This document shows, in pieces, positions 11,599 to 22,548 of a stretch of DNA of 64,000 bases. The position numbers and the translations under genes are program-made. The notes under the pieces were generated by a model. That model worked only from the letters and a program-made list of their open reading frames with translations, was not told where the DNA came from and did no database searches. The stretch is from positions 1 through 64,000 of the forward strand of contig JASHNT010000002.1 in NCBI GenBank assembly GCA_030041495.1. Direction: 5' to 3'. Source of the stretch: Bryobacteraceae bacterium. GTDB lineage: Bacteria; Acidobacteriota; Terriglobia; Bryobacterales; Bryobacteraceae. Position 1 is the stretch's first letter; every line of letters begins with the position of its first letter.

Positions 11599-12720
11599 CT
11601 ACTTGCCCCGGCCCTTCGGGCCTTGCGCGATCATCGGGATGGTCATGATCACATCGTTCCGCCGGTCGTTGCTGACGGCGTAAAGCGTTTTCCGATCCGG
11701 CCCGCTAAACGTCACGCTGATCACTCCGCGCGGAGTCGGAATCAGGCCGAGCTCCTTACCCTCCGGCGAGATCACGTCGATTCCGGGATTCGCGCCGCCC
11801 ACCGTTACATACATCCGCCCCGCCGCGTCGAACGTGCTGCCGTCGCCGCCGCCTTGGAGCTTGGCGAACTCACGCTGGTTGGTGAGCGAGCCATCCTTCT
11901 CCACGTCAAACTCCGCCAGCGCCGAGCCGTTCGTCACCCACAGGTGCTTTTCGTCCGCGCTCAGCATGATCCCGTTGGTGAAAAGGTTCTCACCGTATTT
12001 GGTGATGTTGCCCTTCGAGTCGGCGTGATAAACAGTGCCCATGGTGAAGTAGACACCGCCCTTGTTGTCGGCGGTGAGATCGTTGAGCACGCCGCCGCCG
12101 GCGCAATCGATAGGATCGCCATTGGTAAGCTTGTTGGCCAGCACCTTGCGCTGCGGTTCGAGCTCTTCAATGGATTCGTTGAGGCCCCGATTCACAACAA
12201 ACAACGCCCCCTTCGCACTCCTGGCCACTGATCCCGAAGTGTTCAGGCCCGAGAAAGCCACCGAGGTCTTGCCCTCCTTGTCCAGTTTGAGCACGTCGCT
12301 GTTGTCGTTCTGCGCGATCAGGATGCCGCCGTCACCGCTGGCGATGATGCCGTCAGAGTTGTTGCCCGTCCCGCTCCAGACGTCTGTCCACTTCGCGCCC
12401 GCCGCGATCACGCCGGGGATCTCCGTCACCGAGTACTCTCGCGGCGAGGCCTCAGCTTGGCCTCCGCCGCGGGGACCTCCTTTGGCGCCGCCTTTCGGCC
12501 CTCCCTTCGCCCCGAATCCGCCTCGAGCCGCCGGAGCCGGAGGTGGAGTCTTGCACGTCTTCAATAAATCCGGCTCTTTCGAATCCGCTGTGGCCTGCAC
12601 GCCCGGCCCCGTGGTTTTAGGTGCACTCTGCGCCGCTGCTTGCTGCACCAGCGCATGTTGCAGAACCAGCACCGCTCCCACTCCGCCCAGCACTACCGCA
12701 AACATGCCGATCGATTTCAT
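11599..12720 (-). CDS. SMP-30/gluconolactonase-like beta-propeller protein, exported
   Basis: A 373-residue secreted protein. The ATG at 12720 is chosen because AAAGGAGG lies 6 bases upstream and a clean signal peptide follows (MKSIGMFAVVLGGVGAVL to QQAAAQ). After a low-complexity Gly/Lys/Pro-rich stretch (about residues 50-85), the rest resembles SMP-30/LRE propellers: DGIIASGDGGILIAQND, GGVYFTMGTVYH, NGIMLSADEKHLWVTNG and GRMYVTVGGANPGID. This family includes gluconolactonases and other lactonases using a divalent metal, but many members have no known substrate. It is convergent with the DUF6152 gene, 8 bases apart. Confidence 0.83.
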   Translation of the reverse strand: MKSIGMFAVVLGGVGAVLVLQHALVQQAAAQSAPKTTGPGVQATADSKEPDLLKTCKTPPPAPAARGGFGAKGGPKGGAKGGPRGGGQAEASPREYSVTEIPGVIAAGAKWTDVWSGTGNNSDGIIASGDGGILIAQNDNSDVLKLDKEGKTSVAFSGLNTSGSVARSAKGALFVVNRGLNESIEELEPQRKVLANKLTNGDPIDCAGGGVLNDLTADNKGGVYFTMGTVYHADSKGNITKYGENLFTNGIMLSADEKHLWVTNGSALAEFDVEKDGSLTNQREFAKLQGGGDGSTFDAAGRMYVTVGGANPGIDVISPEGKELGLIPTPRGVISVTFSGPDRKTLYAVSNDRRNDVIMTIPMIAQGPKGRGK

Positions 12721-12774
12721 ATAGCCTCCTTTGCCGCCGCGTTCCAGCATACCGCAGTAAGTCCGCCCACGGCC

Positions 12775-13548
12775 TCACTTGCCGAAGTCGATATTCGATT
12801 CCGCCGTAAACTTCCGGCAGTCCGTGAAATTGATTTGATTGGAGCCGCTCAGTTCCCGGGCTCTTCCCCCCGCGCGCTCCCGCCAATTCCACTCGAACTT
12901 CGAAGGTAGAATGAACTGCTGCCCCGACAAATCCACCTGCTTGTACTCGAGCGTAATCTCTGTGTCCTCGAGCGAGCTCTGCTCCGGGATCTTGACCAGC
13001 TTCATTGCGATCTTCATCACCGCGTTGGTCTCCGCGTCCGCCCAAACCGTCCCTTCGAATGCCGCTGTCAGGTAGCCTTGCAGCCCGTGGTCCTGGATCC
13101 TGTATCCGGTCTGCCGCGGCACGCGAAAGCCCAGCACGGTCATCGCGCGGCCCTGAATTTTTCCCGAGCTCTGCGCCCGGAAAGCCGTCGCCGATTTCGG
13201 ATCGAAGATCTGCCTCAGGAGTCCGGCGAACTCTTGCGTTGAAGTCGCCCCGTTGAGTTGCTCATGCGAAAGGTTCTTGGCATCTGCCCCGTTCACCTTG
13301 ATTACTTTGTAGTGCTCCACTTGGCCCACAAAGCTGAGTTCCTCTTCGATCCTGTCGGTGCTGATCTGTCCAGCCCGCATATCCCCTCCCATGGCGAATC
13401 GCGTGGTCTGTTCTAAGCAGGTATAATCCGGCAGGCTGTGCGAATAATTGAGCGCATATTCGCGCACTGCCTCCACGGCCGCGGGTTCCTCTGCCCACGC
13501 CATGCCGGTGGAGCTGACGGCCAGCACCAGGGACAAGATGCTTCGCAC
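12775..13548 (-). CDS. Exported protein of unknown function (acidobacterial)
   Basis: A 257-residue protein with a signal peptide (MRSILSLVLAVSSTGMAWA). The body is predicted beta-rich, with motifs YSHSLPDYTCLEQTTRFA, VIKVNGADAKNLSHEQLNG and FEGTVWADAETNAVMKIAM. The last recalls outer-membrane lipoprotein-sorting-like folds, where a strand pair reads VWID..T..i.ki. I recognise no named family. A similar layout appears in the hypothetical protein at 57248-58171, which may be a distant paralogue. It is divergent from the Ser/Thr kinase gene, with 73 bases between the starts. Confidence 0.72.
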   Translation of the reverse strand: MRSILSLVLAVSSTGMAWAEEPAAVEAVREYALNYSHSLPDYTCLEQTTRFAMGGDMRAGQISTDRIEEELSFVGQVEHYKVIKVNGADAKNLSHEQLNGATSTQEFAGLLRQIFDPKSATAFRAQSSGKIQGRAMTVLGFRVPRQTGYRIQDHGLQGYLTAAFEGTVWADAETNAVMKIAMKLVKIPEQSSLEDTEITLEYKQVDLSGQQFILPSKFEWNWRERAGGRARELSGSNQINFTDCRKFTAESNIDFGK

Positions 13549-13621
13549 GTACTGAGGCTATCACGTTGCGCGTTTCATTAACGCCCGTTAAAGCACCGGC
13601 GCGCCGGCGCGCGATAAAATA

Positions 13622-15595
<1,974 letters not shown>

Positions 15596-15602
15596 GGGCT
15601 CC

Positions 15603-16067
15603 CTACACCGGCTGAAGCGCGAGCTTCTGCCGCAGTGAGTGCCGGATTCGCAGCAGGCGCACCCGGATGCCCGTGGAGGTGATGCCCTCCACCCGCGCGA
15701 TCTCTTCGGCCGAGTAGCCTTCGAGACTGCGCTTCAGCAACTGCCGGTCACGTCCCGAGCAGCGGTCCAGCAGGCGGTGAAGCTCAATCTCCTCCAGATT
15801 CATCCAGTAAGGCGCTTCCACGCCTTCCATGGATGCCGTGGTCTTGCTGCGGAACTTGGCGCGGAACAGATTCCGCGCGATCGAATTCACCCAAAAACCG
15901 ACTAGCCCCGGATCCCGAAGCTGATCGCGAAATTCCCAGCCGCGCACCCACGCAGCCTGGGCGATCTCCTCGGCTTCCTCAAGTGCGGCTCCACGCGAAA
16001 GCAGGAATCGCCGCGTTGCCGGATATCCGGCTTCAAACGCTTCTGCGTACTCAGACCGCTTCATCAT
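15603..16067 (-). CDS. RNA polymerase sigma factor, ECF (sigma-70 family) type
   Basis: A 154-residue sigma factor. The start is the first ATG of the ATGATG pair at 16067, because AAAAGG lies 6 bases upstream. Region 2 covers about residues 15-80 (ALEEAEEIAQAAWVRGWEFRDQLRDPG, FWVNSIARNLFRAKFR) and region 4 about 100-150 (DRQLLKRSLEGYSAEEIARVEG then a helix-turn-helix RVRLLRIRHSLRQKL). No anti-sigma gene is adjacent; the only zinc-finger anti-sigma-like protein in the window is at 31412-31762. It is convergent with the Ser/Thr kinase gene, 7 bases apart. Regulation by phosphorylation is possible but is inference. Confidence 0.85.
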   Translation of the reverse strand: MMKRSEYAEAFEAGYPATRRFLLSRGAALEEAEEIAQAAWVRGWEFRDQLRDPGLVGFWVNSIARNLFRAKFRSKTTASMEGVEAPYWMNLEEIELHRLLDRCSGRDRQLLKRSLEGYSAEEIARVEGITSTGIRVRLLRIRHSLRQKLALQPV

Positions 16068-16244
16068 AACTTGCCTTTTGCAACCGTCTTGCCATTGCCT
16101 ATCTCTCTTAGAATGAATCATTTAAATCTCTTATTGCAGGCTGCCGCCTTGCAAAAATTACTGCACGGCCGTCTCTGGGCCATGTCTTATCGTGCCCTCA
16201 GCCGGAGTGTAATTCCTATCCCGCCGCCATCCGATGAAAGAAGA

Positions 16245-17318
16245 GTGAAGTTCCTATCACTGTTCGTCTTAAGCGCCGCTTTAGCGAGCGCACAATCGCA
16301 CCCGAGCTGGTGGACCTACGCTTCGCCAGAAGCCACGGCCCTGGTTGGCATCCACTGGGACAACCTGCGCAACTCGCCGTTCGCCTCTGCCATCGAGGCC
16401 GAGTTGTCCAGCATCGGCCCGCTCGCCTTCCCGGATTTGGAGTGCCTCAAAAACGCGCGCCAAATTGTGATCTCCTCTCCCGAGCTATTGGCCATTGAAG
16501 CCGGGAGCTTCCCGGCCGCCTCCGTCAAGGAGCAGGCGCAGCGCGCCGGTCTGCATCGCCAGGTCTATCGCGGCGTGGCGCTATGGATTCCCGGCGATTC
16601 GGAAAAACCGGGCGTGGCCCAAATGAGCGAGCAGATCGTGTTGGTGGGCGCGCGCAAGACGCTCGAGTCGGCGGTTGACCGAAGCCTGATCGAGACCGGC
16701 CGTCCCTATTCCGGTCTGCTGCCGCATGCGGCCCGCTTCGCCGAAACCGGCGACCTGTGGGTGGTCGCCGTACGAATTCCGGATCCGCTGGCCAGCCTCT
16801 TCGTGCCTCTGGACGCGCAAGGGTATGAATTCGAAGGGCAAGTTTCGTTGCGTAGCGGACTGTCCGTGGAAGCCTCTTTTGACGCCGCTTCGACCGATGC
16901 CGCCGCCGCGATCGCCGATCAGTTGAAGCAGCAAGCGCAGTCGCTGCCAGCCTTCGCCCAGAACCTGGAGGCGACTTCCGACCGCCGCACCGTCAACATC
17001 CAGCTCGAAGCCACTGCGGAGGATGTCGAGGCTGCTCTCCGTCCTGTGCACCCCGCCGCGCCACCCGCCGTAGCCGCGGCCCCAGCTCCAAAACCCTCCC
17101 CAAGTCCCGCCCCTTTGGCGAAACTAGCCCCGGCAGCGCAATCGACCCCCGTGCCACTCGTTCCGGCGATCGCTCCCACGCCGGATCCGCCTCCAGCGAA
17201 ACCGGTTGACCTCAAACCCGAGCCTCCGCCCCAGCCGCAGGTCGTCCGCATTGTGGGCCTGGACGACGGACCGAAAGAAATCGTCGTCCCTCCGCTTCCC
17301 AGCGGCGCGCATCAATAA
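16245..17318 (+). CDS. Exported protein with Pro/Ala-rich C-terminal region, unknown function
   Basis: A GTG start at 16245 gives 357 residues beginning with a signal peptide (VKFLSLFVLSAALASAQ); GAAAG-type purines precede it. The longer frame from 16071 has no signal peptide and is rejected. The N-terminal half is globular (SPEATALVGIHWDNLRNSPF, FPDLECLKNARQIVISSPELL, VALWIPGDSEKP). The region after about residue 265 is a Pro/Ala/Lys-rich linker, ending with IVGLDDGPKEIVVPPLPSG. I recognise no family. It may be a periplasmic or surface protein; the gene has its own upstream region of 177 bases shared with the divergent sigma-factor gene. Confidence 0.75.
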   Translation: MKFLSLFVLSAALASAQSHPSWWTYASPEATALVGIHWDNLRNSPFASAIEAELSSIGPLAFPDLECLKNARQIVISSPELLAIEAGSFPAASVKEQAQRAGLHRQVYRGVALWIPGDSEKPGVAQMSEQIVLVGARKTLESAVDRSLIETGRPYSGLLPHAARFAETGDLWVVAVRIPDPLASLFVPLDAQGYEFEGQVSLRSGLSVEASFDAASTDAAAAIADQLKQQAQSLPAFAQNLEATSDRRTVNIQLEATAEDVEAALRPVHPAAPPAVAAAPAPKPSPSPAPLAKLAPAAQSTPVPLVPAIAPTPDPPPAKPVDLKPEPPPQPQVVRIVGLDDGPKEIVVPPLPSGAHQ

Positions 17319-17848
17319 GAAACGGGAGAGCCAGACCTCTCGGCCGCATAGACGACGCTATCCCACCCGGGGCCAAGAGCTGCACGGGCGCCCAAGAACG
17401 GGAACCAGCCCCGTCGCCCCTCATCATCAGCATCTCGGCCAGCTTGACGCATCCGTACACGGCACCATAGTACAAACAAAGCCGCAAACGGGAGTATAGT
17501 CATCCCGGTCCTGGAGCAAACACCCGAAGGTGAGTGCAATCCAAAACCAGAAACGTTGTCTCAAATCCCAACGCGTTTTTATCACCAGAACGACCAGCCC
17601 ACTGCATGTGGACGCGCCGATTCTCATTTCCCGAGAAGGACGAACACAAGAAGGACCGGCGACGCGTACAGCGCCGCGATGGAGCAGTTGACTCCCCATG
17701 TAGGGGCCGTTCCCTCACCGATGCAAGTGTAGTGCAGTAGAGACTTCGCGTCCAACGTGCGCCACCAAATGTGCGCCGCCAAAACAAAAAAAGCCCGGAC
17801 GAGACTCGGCCCGTCCGGGCATCAGTTACAAGCGAGAGAAGCGTCGGC
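17319..17848. other. 530-base stretch with no recognisable gene
   Basis: Open frames here are short, lack SD sites and have no family resemblance. The last 70 bases hold the terminator of the leftward FecR-like gene. No tRNA, riboswitch core, long inverted repeat or transposase fragment could be seen. It may be an untranslated or decayed region. Confidence 0.6.
17781..17820 (-). terminator. Rho-independent terminator of the FecR-like gene
   Basis: An 8-base stem (17793-17800 with 17813-17820, GCCCGGAC/GTCCGGGC) with a 12-base loop lies 28 bases after the stop of the leftward gene. Read on the minus strand it is followed by a T-rich run with two interruptions (17781-17792). The polarity fits termination of the leftward FecR-like gene only. 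Confidence 0.85.
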
Positions 17849-18997
17849 TTAGCGCCTTCCTCCTCCGCCACCACCGTGGAATCCACCGCCGCCGAAGCCG
17901 CCGCCGTGGAATCCACCGCCCGCAAATCCGCCTCCCCCCATCCCGCCGCCCGCAAATCCGCCGCGGAATCCGTTACCGGCGATTTGCGCTGAGCCGCCCT
18001 GATGCGGCGCTACGGACGGACGAAATTCGGGGCCGAAGTTGTGATAACCGCCACGGAAGCCGTAGCCGCCGCGGCCGTAGAACGGCGCAGCATACACGAA
18101 AGCGGGAGAATAAAAGCCCCAGCCAAACGGACTGAAGAAGATTCCGTCCCAGGGCAGCCACGTGTAAGCGTCAAAGTACGGATCCCAATACCAGCCATAG
18201 TCGTACCCGTAAGGGTAGTAGCCCGGATAACCGGCGTAATAGGGATTCCCTGAATAGGAATTCCCGTAGGCAGAGTTATAGTAACCTTGCGCGAAGCCCC
18301 GCGCTGCATCGGCATTGGCTTCCGCTAAGTAGGCCGACCGCAAGCTGCTCCAGCGATAGAACGCATCCTGTTCAGTTTTTTTGTCAAAGCCGCGCGCCTT
18401 CAGCTTGGGCGCATTTAGATCGAACTGGTGCCCCTTCTGGAGAGTATGCGCTTTACCCGCGACCGTTACTTCCGCGCGTCCATCGAATACGCGGACGGTC
18501 CCCTGCATGGCGGCGAAGTCGTAAAGCCCGTGCGTCACAATCTGGACGGAAGCAGGCGCTTCGTTAATGACAATGTGGTTGGCCGAAAGAACCTGATCGG
18601 CCTCCACCATCGCACGGCCGTGCTGGATCGCTACTACCGTGTCCGGAAGCCCGGTCGAGTCCAACAGCACGGCGCTATTGCTATCCACCCGCAGCATTAC
18701 GCCTGGCGTCAATAGCACTTCCGCGCGGCCATTTTGCGTGGCCAACGTTTCTCCCGGAGTTAAACGGGCCGAGCCGACCGACTGCTCCGTCAGTGTCCTA
18801 CCTCCCAGCGTCACTTGACCTTCCACATAATTCACCGTCCCAGGCTGGGGCATGGCCGCCTGCTGGGGACCCGGCGGAGGCACCGAATTTTGTGGCGGAG
18901 GCGGATAGTTCGCCGCCTGCGCCCATGCCGGAAGACACAACCACCCGGCCAGGGCCAACGCCAAGCCACAGCTTGCGATTGCTTTGCATAGCCGCAT
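17849..18997 (-). CDS. FecR-domain exported protein with Tyr/Gly-rich C-terminus
   Basis: The start is the ATG at 18995-18997 (SD-like AGGA upstream), giving 382 residues with a signal peptide (hydrophobic 7-26 ending PAWAQA). Open frame further upstream is antisense to the MFS gene. Residues about 50-190 form a FecR-like domain: VNYVEGQVTLGGRTL, LTPGETLATQNGRAEVLLTPG, LRVDSNSAVLLD, FDGRAEVTVAGK. A helical part (KKTEQDAFYRWSSLRSAYLAEANA) follows, then a Tyr/Gly/Trp/Pro-rich region and a C-terminal tail of GGGF/GGGFHGG repeats. No membrane anchor is seen, so this is not a classic sigma regulator. A strong terminator follows the gene. Confidence 0.8.
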   Translation of the reverse strand: MRLCKAIASCGLALALAGWLCLPAWAQAANYPPPPQNSVPPPGPQQAAMPQPGTVNYVEGQVTLGGRTLTEQSVGSARLTPGETLATQNGRAEVLLTPGVMLRVDSNSAVLLDSTGLPDTVVAIQHGRAMVEADQVLSANHIVINEAPASVQIVTHGLYDFAAMQGTVRVFDGRAEVTVAGKAHTLQKGHQFDLNAPKLKARGFDKKTEQDAFYRWSSLRSAYLAEANADAARGFAQGYYNSAYGNSYSGNPYYAGYPGYYPYGYDYGWYWDPYFDAYTWLPWDGIFFSPFGWGFYSPAFVYAAPFYGRGGYGFRGGYHNFGPEFRPSVAPHQGGSAQIAGNGFRGGFAGGGMGGGGFAGGGFHGGGFGGGGFHGGGGGGRR

Positions 18998-19092
18998 ATT
19001 TTTTCCTGCCTTTCCACTCCATTGGATGTGTGTGAAGGAATTTGGGTCTATCCCCAAAACCCAGTAAAAAGAGCGGGCTAAAGGAGGGATGT

Positions 19093-20316
19093 TTACAGCG
19101 CCGTTTCGATTCCCGCTTGGGCCGGAGCCGTTTTGGTCCTCCGCGCCCAATATCGTGCGATCAGGAGGAGTAATCCTCCCGTGGCCAAATTCGCCACGGC
19201 GTCGGCGGCCGTCATCCCGCGCGCTCCTCCGTGCTTGTAGCCGATGCCGTCCAGCCAGGTCATGTAGGCCAGCGGCAAGTTGCCTGCCGAGAAAAGCAAA
19301 GCGTAGCCGGTCCCCGCCGCGCGGCGGCCGTGTCCCAGGACATCGAGCTGCAGTGCGGTGAAAGCCGCGAAGGCGAGTCCGGTAACGAACGCGTACGCGG
19401 CGAAACCCGCTCCGTAAGTGAACGGCGTGGCGGGTCCCAGGCACAGCCAGCAACCGGCAGCGCCGCCGAGCAAACCGAAGAGCGCGTAGGCGGTCATGCG
19501 GTGCAGACGGTCGCACGCGAATCCGCCCGCCAGTCCGCCGACACCGAGCAACACGCCGCCCCCCGCGCCCGCCACCCACGCGACTTCCGAGGGCGGCGCG
19601 TGATAATCCGGACCCACGCCGGAAATCAAGCCGATGATAGCGCCGCATCCGGCTGGCGAAAGAAAGAACACCGCAGCTACCAGGGTTGTCGGCGACCGCA
19701 ACAGGTCCCACAGATCGCTACCCAAATCGGCGAATAATGGACGCGGGCTCAAGCGGGGACGCGCATCCTCGGCGATGGAGAGAGCGGCCAGCGCGGGGAG
19801 CACCAGAATGGCTGCCATGGTCATCGCAACGGCGGGCAGTCCGCAAAATCCCGCCATCCAAATGCCCAATCCGCCGGCGAGAGACCCGGCGCCGATATTG
19901 GCAGCCTGGGTCCATCCACCGGCCCTCCCGCGGACCTCCGGCCGGACGCAACTCATGACCGCGCCGACCGCGGCGATGGCGACGTTGAACAAAGCGCAGG
20001 CAATGAACAGCAGAATCGTGACCAAGTCCACTGAGTGAGCCGATTCGAGAATCGCCAGGCCACTGGCGATCGCCGACAGTGTGAAGGTCGCCAGAATCCA
20101 GGTGCGCCGCTTTGGACCGAGGTCGACCAGAGGGGAAGCGATAAAGCCCCATACACCCGGAAGCTGGGCGATGGCCACCGCGGCCGCGATGCGATCCACG
20201 CTGACTCCGTGCTGCCGCAGCAGGAACGGGATCAGCAGCGCTTGAACGCCCCAGAAGCCGGCCCCGCTGGGCACGGCCAGAATCCCGAACAGCCAGGGTG
20301 GGTTTTCACGCCGCAT
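19093..20316 (-). CDS. Major facilitator superfamily transporter (AmpG-like)
   Basis: A 407-residue inner-membrane protein with about 12 hydrophobic segments. The first reads LFGILAVPSGAGFWGVQALLIPFLL, as in PAT/AmpG-type permeases. A cytoplasmic loop motif DLGPKRRTW lies between helices 2 and 3, the place of the MFS D-x-G-x-R-R signature. AmpG relatives carry muropeptides or acetyl-CoA, but this protein is too divergent for a substrate call. It follows the Ig/TIGR03437 gene after 7 bases and probably lies in the same leftward transcript as fabH. Confidence 0.85.
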   Translation of the reverse strand: MRRENPPWLFGILAVPSGAGFWGVQALLIPFLLRQHGVSVDRIAAAVAIAQLPGVWGFIASPLVDLGPKRRTWILATFTLSAIASGLAILESAHSVDLVTILLFIACALFNVAIAAVGAVMSCVRPEVRGRAGGWTQAANIGAGSLAGGLGIWMAGFCGLPAVAMTMAAILVLPALAALSIAEDARPRLSPRPLFADLGSDLWDLLRSPTTLVAAVFFLSPAGCGAIIGLISGVGPDYHAPPSEVAWVAGAGGGVLLGVGGLAGGFACDRLHRMTAYALFGLLGGAAGCWLCLGPATPFTYGAGFAAYAFVTGLAFAAFTALQLDVLGHGRRAAGTGYALLFSAGNLPLAYMTWLDGIGYKHGGARGMTAADAVANLATGGLLLLIARYWARRTKTAPAQAGIETAL

Positions 20317-20323
20317 TGCCGCA

Positions 20324-21499
20324 TTATTGCTGAATCGTCAGATAGAAGGTTTGCGGAACCGCCGTTTGGTTGACGCTGACGCCGATCTCGGAATCGCCGT
20401 CGGGGACGTCGGGCACGGTCACAAAGAACTCGTACAGTCCGACGAAGCCCGGGTACAGGCCCGCGTAGCTGATCTGCGCCGGAGTCGAGTCGAAGCTGAC
20501 GGAGACTCCGGGCAGATTCGTAATGCCGCTGGCGACAACTCCGGGTGGCGTGGCCGGGATGACCGGGCCGAATCCGAGGCCATAGACCACGATCAAGTCG
20601 CCAGGTTTCGCCGGCCGGAAATTCGCGCCCTGCACCAGCCCCGGGTTGCCCACGTAGGTGACCGCGCCTTGGACCAGGTCGGATGCGAACAAGGCCACCA
20701 GATATTGTTTGCCGACGTAGAACTGCGCTGGCGCCAGCATCGCCGGTGCGATTTGATACTTCTGTAGCGTCACTGTGTTGCTGGTTCCCGCGCAGTTGGT
20801 TACCACAATGGGCACCAGCCCGGTGGCGGAATCGGCGGGGGCCTGGACGTTAATCTGCTGACTACTGATGTAGGAGACGTAGCCGGGGAGACCGTCGATG
20901 GAGACCTTGCTGCCATCGAGACCGGTGGGTGCGTTGGAGCCCTGGAAATCCGATGTAGCCCACTGCCGCGTATCCACGGCCAGATTGATTCCCTTGACCT
21001 CCAGATAAGAGCCGGAGGCGAAGTAAGAGAATCGGCCGAAATCGGTGGCCGAGTTGAGGGAACTGATCTGCGGCGGGCCGATCGGACAAGTCGTCGTCGT
21101 CCCAGCGCTGGCCGTTTCCGCGAAGTGGACGGGCAAGACCGCCGAGCCGCCGATAGCCGCCGTCACCGTGACCGAGCCGGCCACCGGACCGAAGGTCAGA
21201 GTCACACTCGCGTTGCCGTTGGCATCGGTCTGCAGGCCGCTCGAGCTGAGGGTCGCGATACCGGAGGTAACCGCGAAATTGACCGTCACGCCCGCCACGC
21301 CTGCCCCGGAGCTGTCCGTAACGGAAACGGTCAACGGCAATGGCAATGCGGTGCCCGCGGGGGCGGTTTGGTTGTTGCCGTTGGTGATCGCCAGCGAGGT
21401 GGGCACGCCGGCGGCTTGGGAAATCGCAGCGATTGCAGAGACAAACGCTCCCGCGGCAAGCGGCAGGGAGAAGGATACTAACGTTCCTGACCGTTTCAC
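20324..21499 (-). CDS. Secreted Ig-like plus Solibacter-type C-terminal domain protein (TIGR03437-like)
   Basis: A GTG start at 21499 is preferred because GAGGTG lies upstream, a signal peptide follows (SFSLPLAAGAFVSAIAAISQAA), and it avoids overlap with fabH; it gives 391 residues. Residues about 35-130 form a bacterial Ig-like/invasin-type domain (NNQTAPAGTALPLPLTVSVTD, GSVTVTAAIGG). The remainder is the Solibacter-type domain, recognisable by YVSYISSQQINVQAP, ANFRPAKPGDLIVVYGLGFG and ISYAGLYPGFVGLYEFFVTVP. These proteins are abundant in Solibacter relatives, secreted, and of unknown function. Confidence 0.85.
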   Translation of the reverse strand: MKRSGTLVSFSLPLAAGAFVSAIAAISQAAGVPTSLAITNGNNQTAPAGTALPLPLTVSVTDSSGAGVAGVTVNFAVTSGIATLSSSGLQTDANGNASVTLTFGPVAGSVTVTAAIGGSAVLPVHFAETASAGTTTTCPIGPPQISSLNSATDFGRFSYFASGSYLEVKGINLAVDTRQWATSDFQGSNAPTGLDGSKVSIDGLPGYVSYISSQQINVQAPADSATGLVPIVVTNCAGTSNTVTLQKYQIAPAMLAPAQFYVGKQYLVALFASDLVQGAVTYVGNPGLVQGANFRPAKPGDLIVVYGLGFGPVIPATPPGVVASGITNLPGVSVSFDSTPAQISYAGLYPGFVGLYEFFVTVPDVPDGDSEIGVSVNQTAVPQTFYLTIQQ

Positions 21500-21525
21500 G
21501 TTGCACCTCGAACTAACCCAGCTAT

Positions 21526-22548
21526 CTAATACTCCCAGCGCCACAGGTTCGCGCCGACGGTGTAACCTGCGCCCACGGCCGCAAACATGACCAGATCGCC
21601 TTTGGCCAGCCTTCCCGATTCCACCGCGTCGCGCGCCGCCAGCGGGACGGTCGCGGCGGTGGTGTTGCCGTAACGGTCGATATTGATCACCACCTGGTCT
21701 TCGCGCAGGCCGAGCCGCTCCGCCGCGTTGCGGATGATCCGCAAGTTGGCCTGATGGGGGATCAGCAGCTTGATGTCTTGCGCGGTCATGCCGTGCCGTT
21801 CCAGCAGACTCTTGCAGACCTCGTACATCTTAGTTACCGCGTACTTGAACACCTGCTGGCCTTCCTGCTTGACGAAGTGTTCCCGGTTGGCCACGGTTTC
21901 CGCGCTCGCCGGTTTGCGGCTGCCCCCGGCCGGCATCTTCAAGTATTCGCCGCCGGAGCCGTCGATCTCGTTGAGGAACCCGAGAAAACCTTCGCCGGGC
22001 TGGGCAGGCTCAATCAGCATCGCACCCGCGCCGTCGCCGAACAGCACGCAAGTGGAGCGGTCGGTGTAGTCGATGATGCGCGACATCGTGTCCGCGCCGA
22101 TTACCAGCACCTTCTTGTGCGCGCCCGCTATCACCAGGTGCGCCGCGGTGGTCAAGCCGTAGACAAAGCCGGAACAGGCGGCTACCAGGTCGAAGCCCCA
22201 CGCCCCCTTGGCTCCGATGCGGTTCTGCACCAGGCAGGCCGTGGAAGGGAACATCATGTCGGGGGTGACGGTGCACAGCAGAATCGCCTCGATGTCGCTT
22301 CCGTTGATGCCGCGCTGGCTGAGCGCGGCGCACGCCGCCAGAACCGCCATGTCGGAGGTCGCCATTTCAGGAGGCGCAATGCGCCGTTCCCGGATGCCGA
22401 CGCGTTGCAGAATCCATTCGTCGCTGGTGTCGACTAGCTTTTCCAGGTCGTGGTTGGTCAGCACGCGCGGAGGCACGTAACAGCCGAGAGCCGTGATCTT
22501 CGCTCCCATCGGCGCCTGGGCGGACGGAGTTCCCGGGACAGAGGACAT
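21526..22548 (-). CDS. fabH: 3-oxoacyl-ACP synthase III (FabH)
   Basis: A 340-residue KAS III enzyme that condenses acetyl-CoA (or a branched acyl-CoA) with malonyl-ACP to start fatty-acid synthesis. The catalytic triad is complete: C125 in AACSGF, H265 in IPHQAN and N295 in GNTTAA. The usual opening is present at TALGCYVPPRVLTN, and the end matches GAGYTVGANLWRW. An in-frame ATG at 22509 is an alternative start that removes a non-conserved 13-residue extension. It is the first gene of a leftward run with the Ig-like and MFS genes and lies only 8 bases from the divergent SprT-like gene. Confidence 0.95.
   Translation of the reverse strand: MSSVPGTPSAQAPMGAKITALGCYVPPRVLTNHDLEKLVDTSDEWILQRVGIRERRIAPPEMATSDMAVLAACAALSQRGINGSDIEAILLCTVTPDMMFPSTACLVQNRIGAKGAWGFDLVAACSGFVYGLTTAAHLVIAGAHKKVLVIGADTMSRIIDYTDRSTCVLFGDGAGAMLIEPAQPGEGFLGFLNEIDGSGGEYLKMPAGGSRKPASAETVANREHFVKQEGQQVFKYAVTKMYEVCKSLLERHGMTAQDIKLLIPHQANLRIIRNAAERLGLREDQVVINIDRYGNTTAATVPLAARDAVESGRLAKGDLVMFAAVGAGYTVGANLWRWEY

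Noticed and set aside
17500-17955. Open frames in the 17319-17848 gap
   Set aside because: No start context, no family resemblance; overlaps the terminator and the 3' end of the FecR-like gene.
18998-19711. N-terminal extension of the FecR-like frame
   Set aside because: It runs antisense-in-frame through the MFS gene; the signal peptide begins at 18997, so the extension is not translated.
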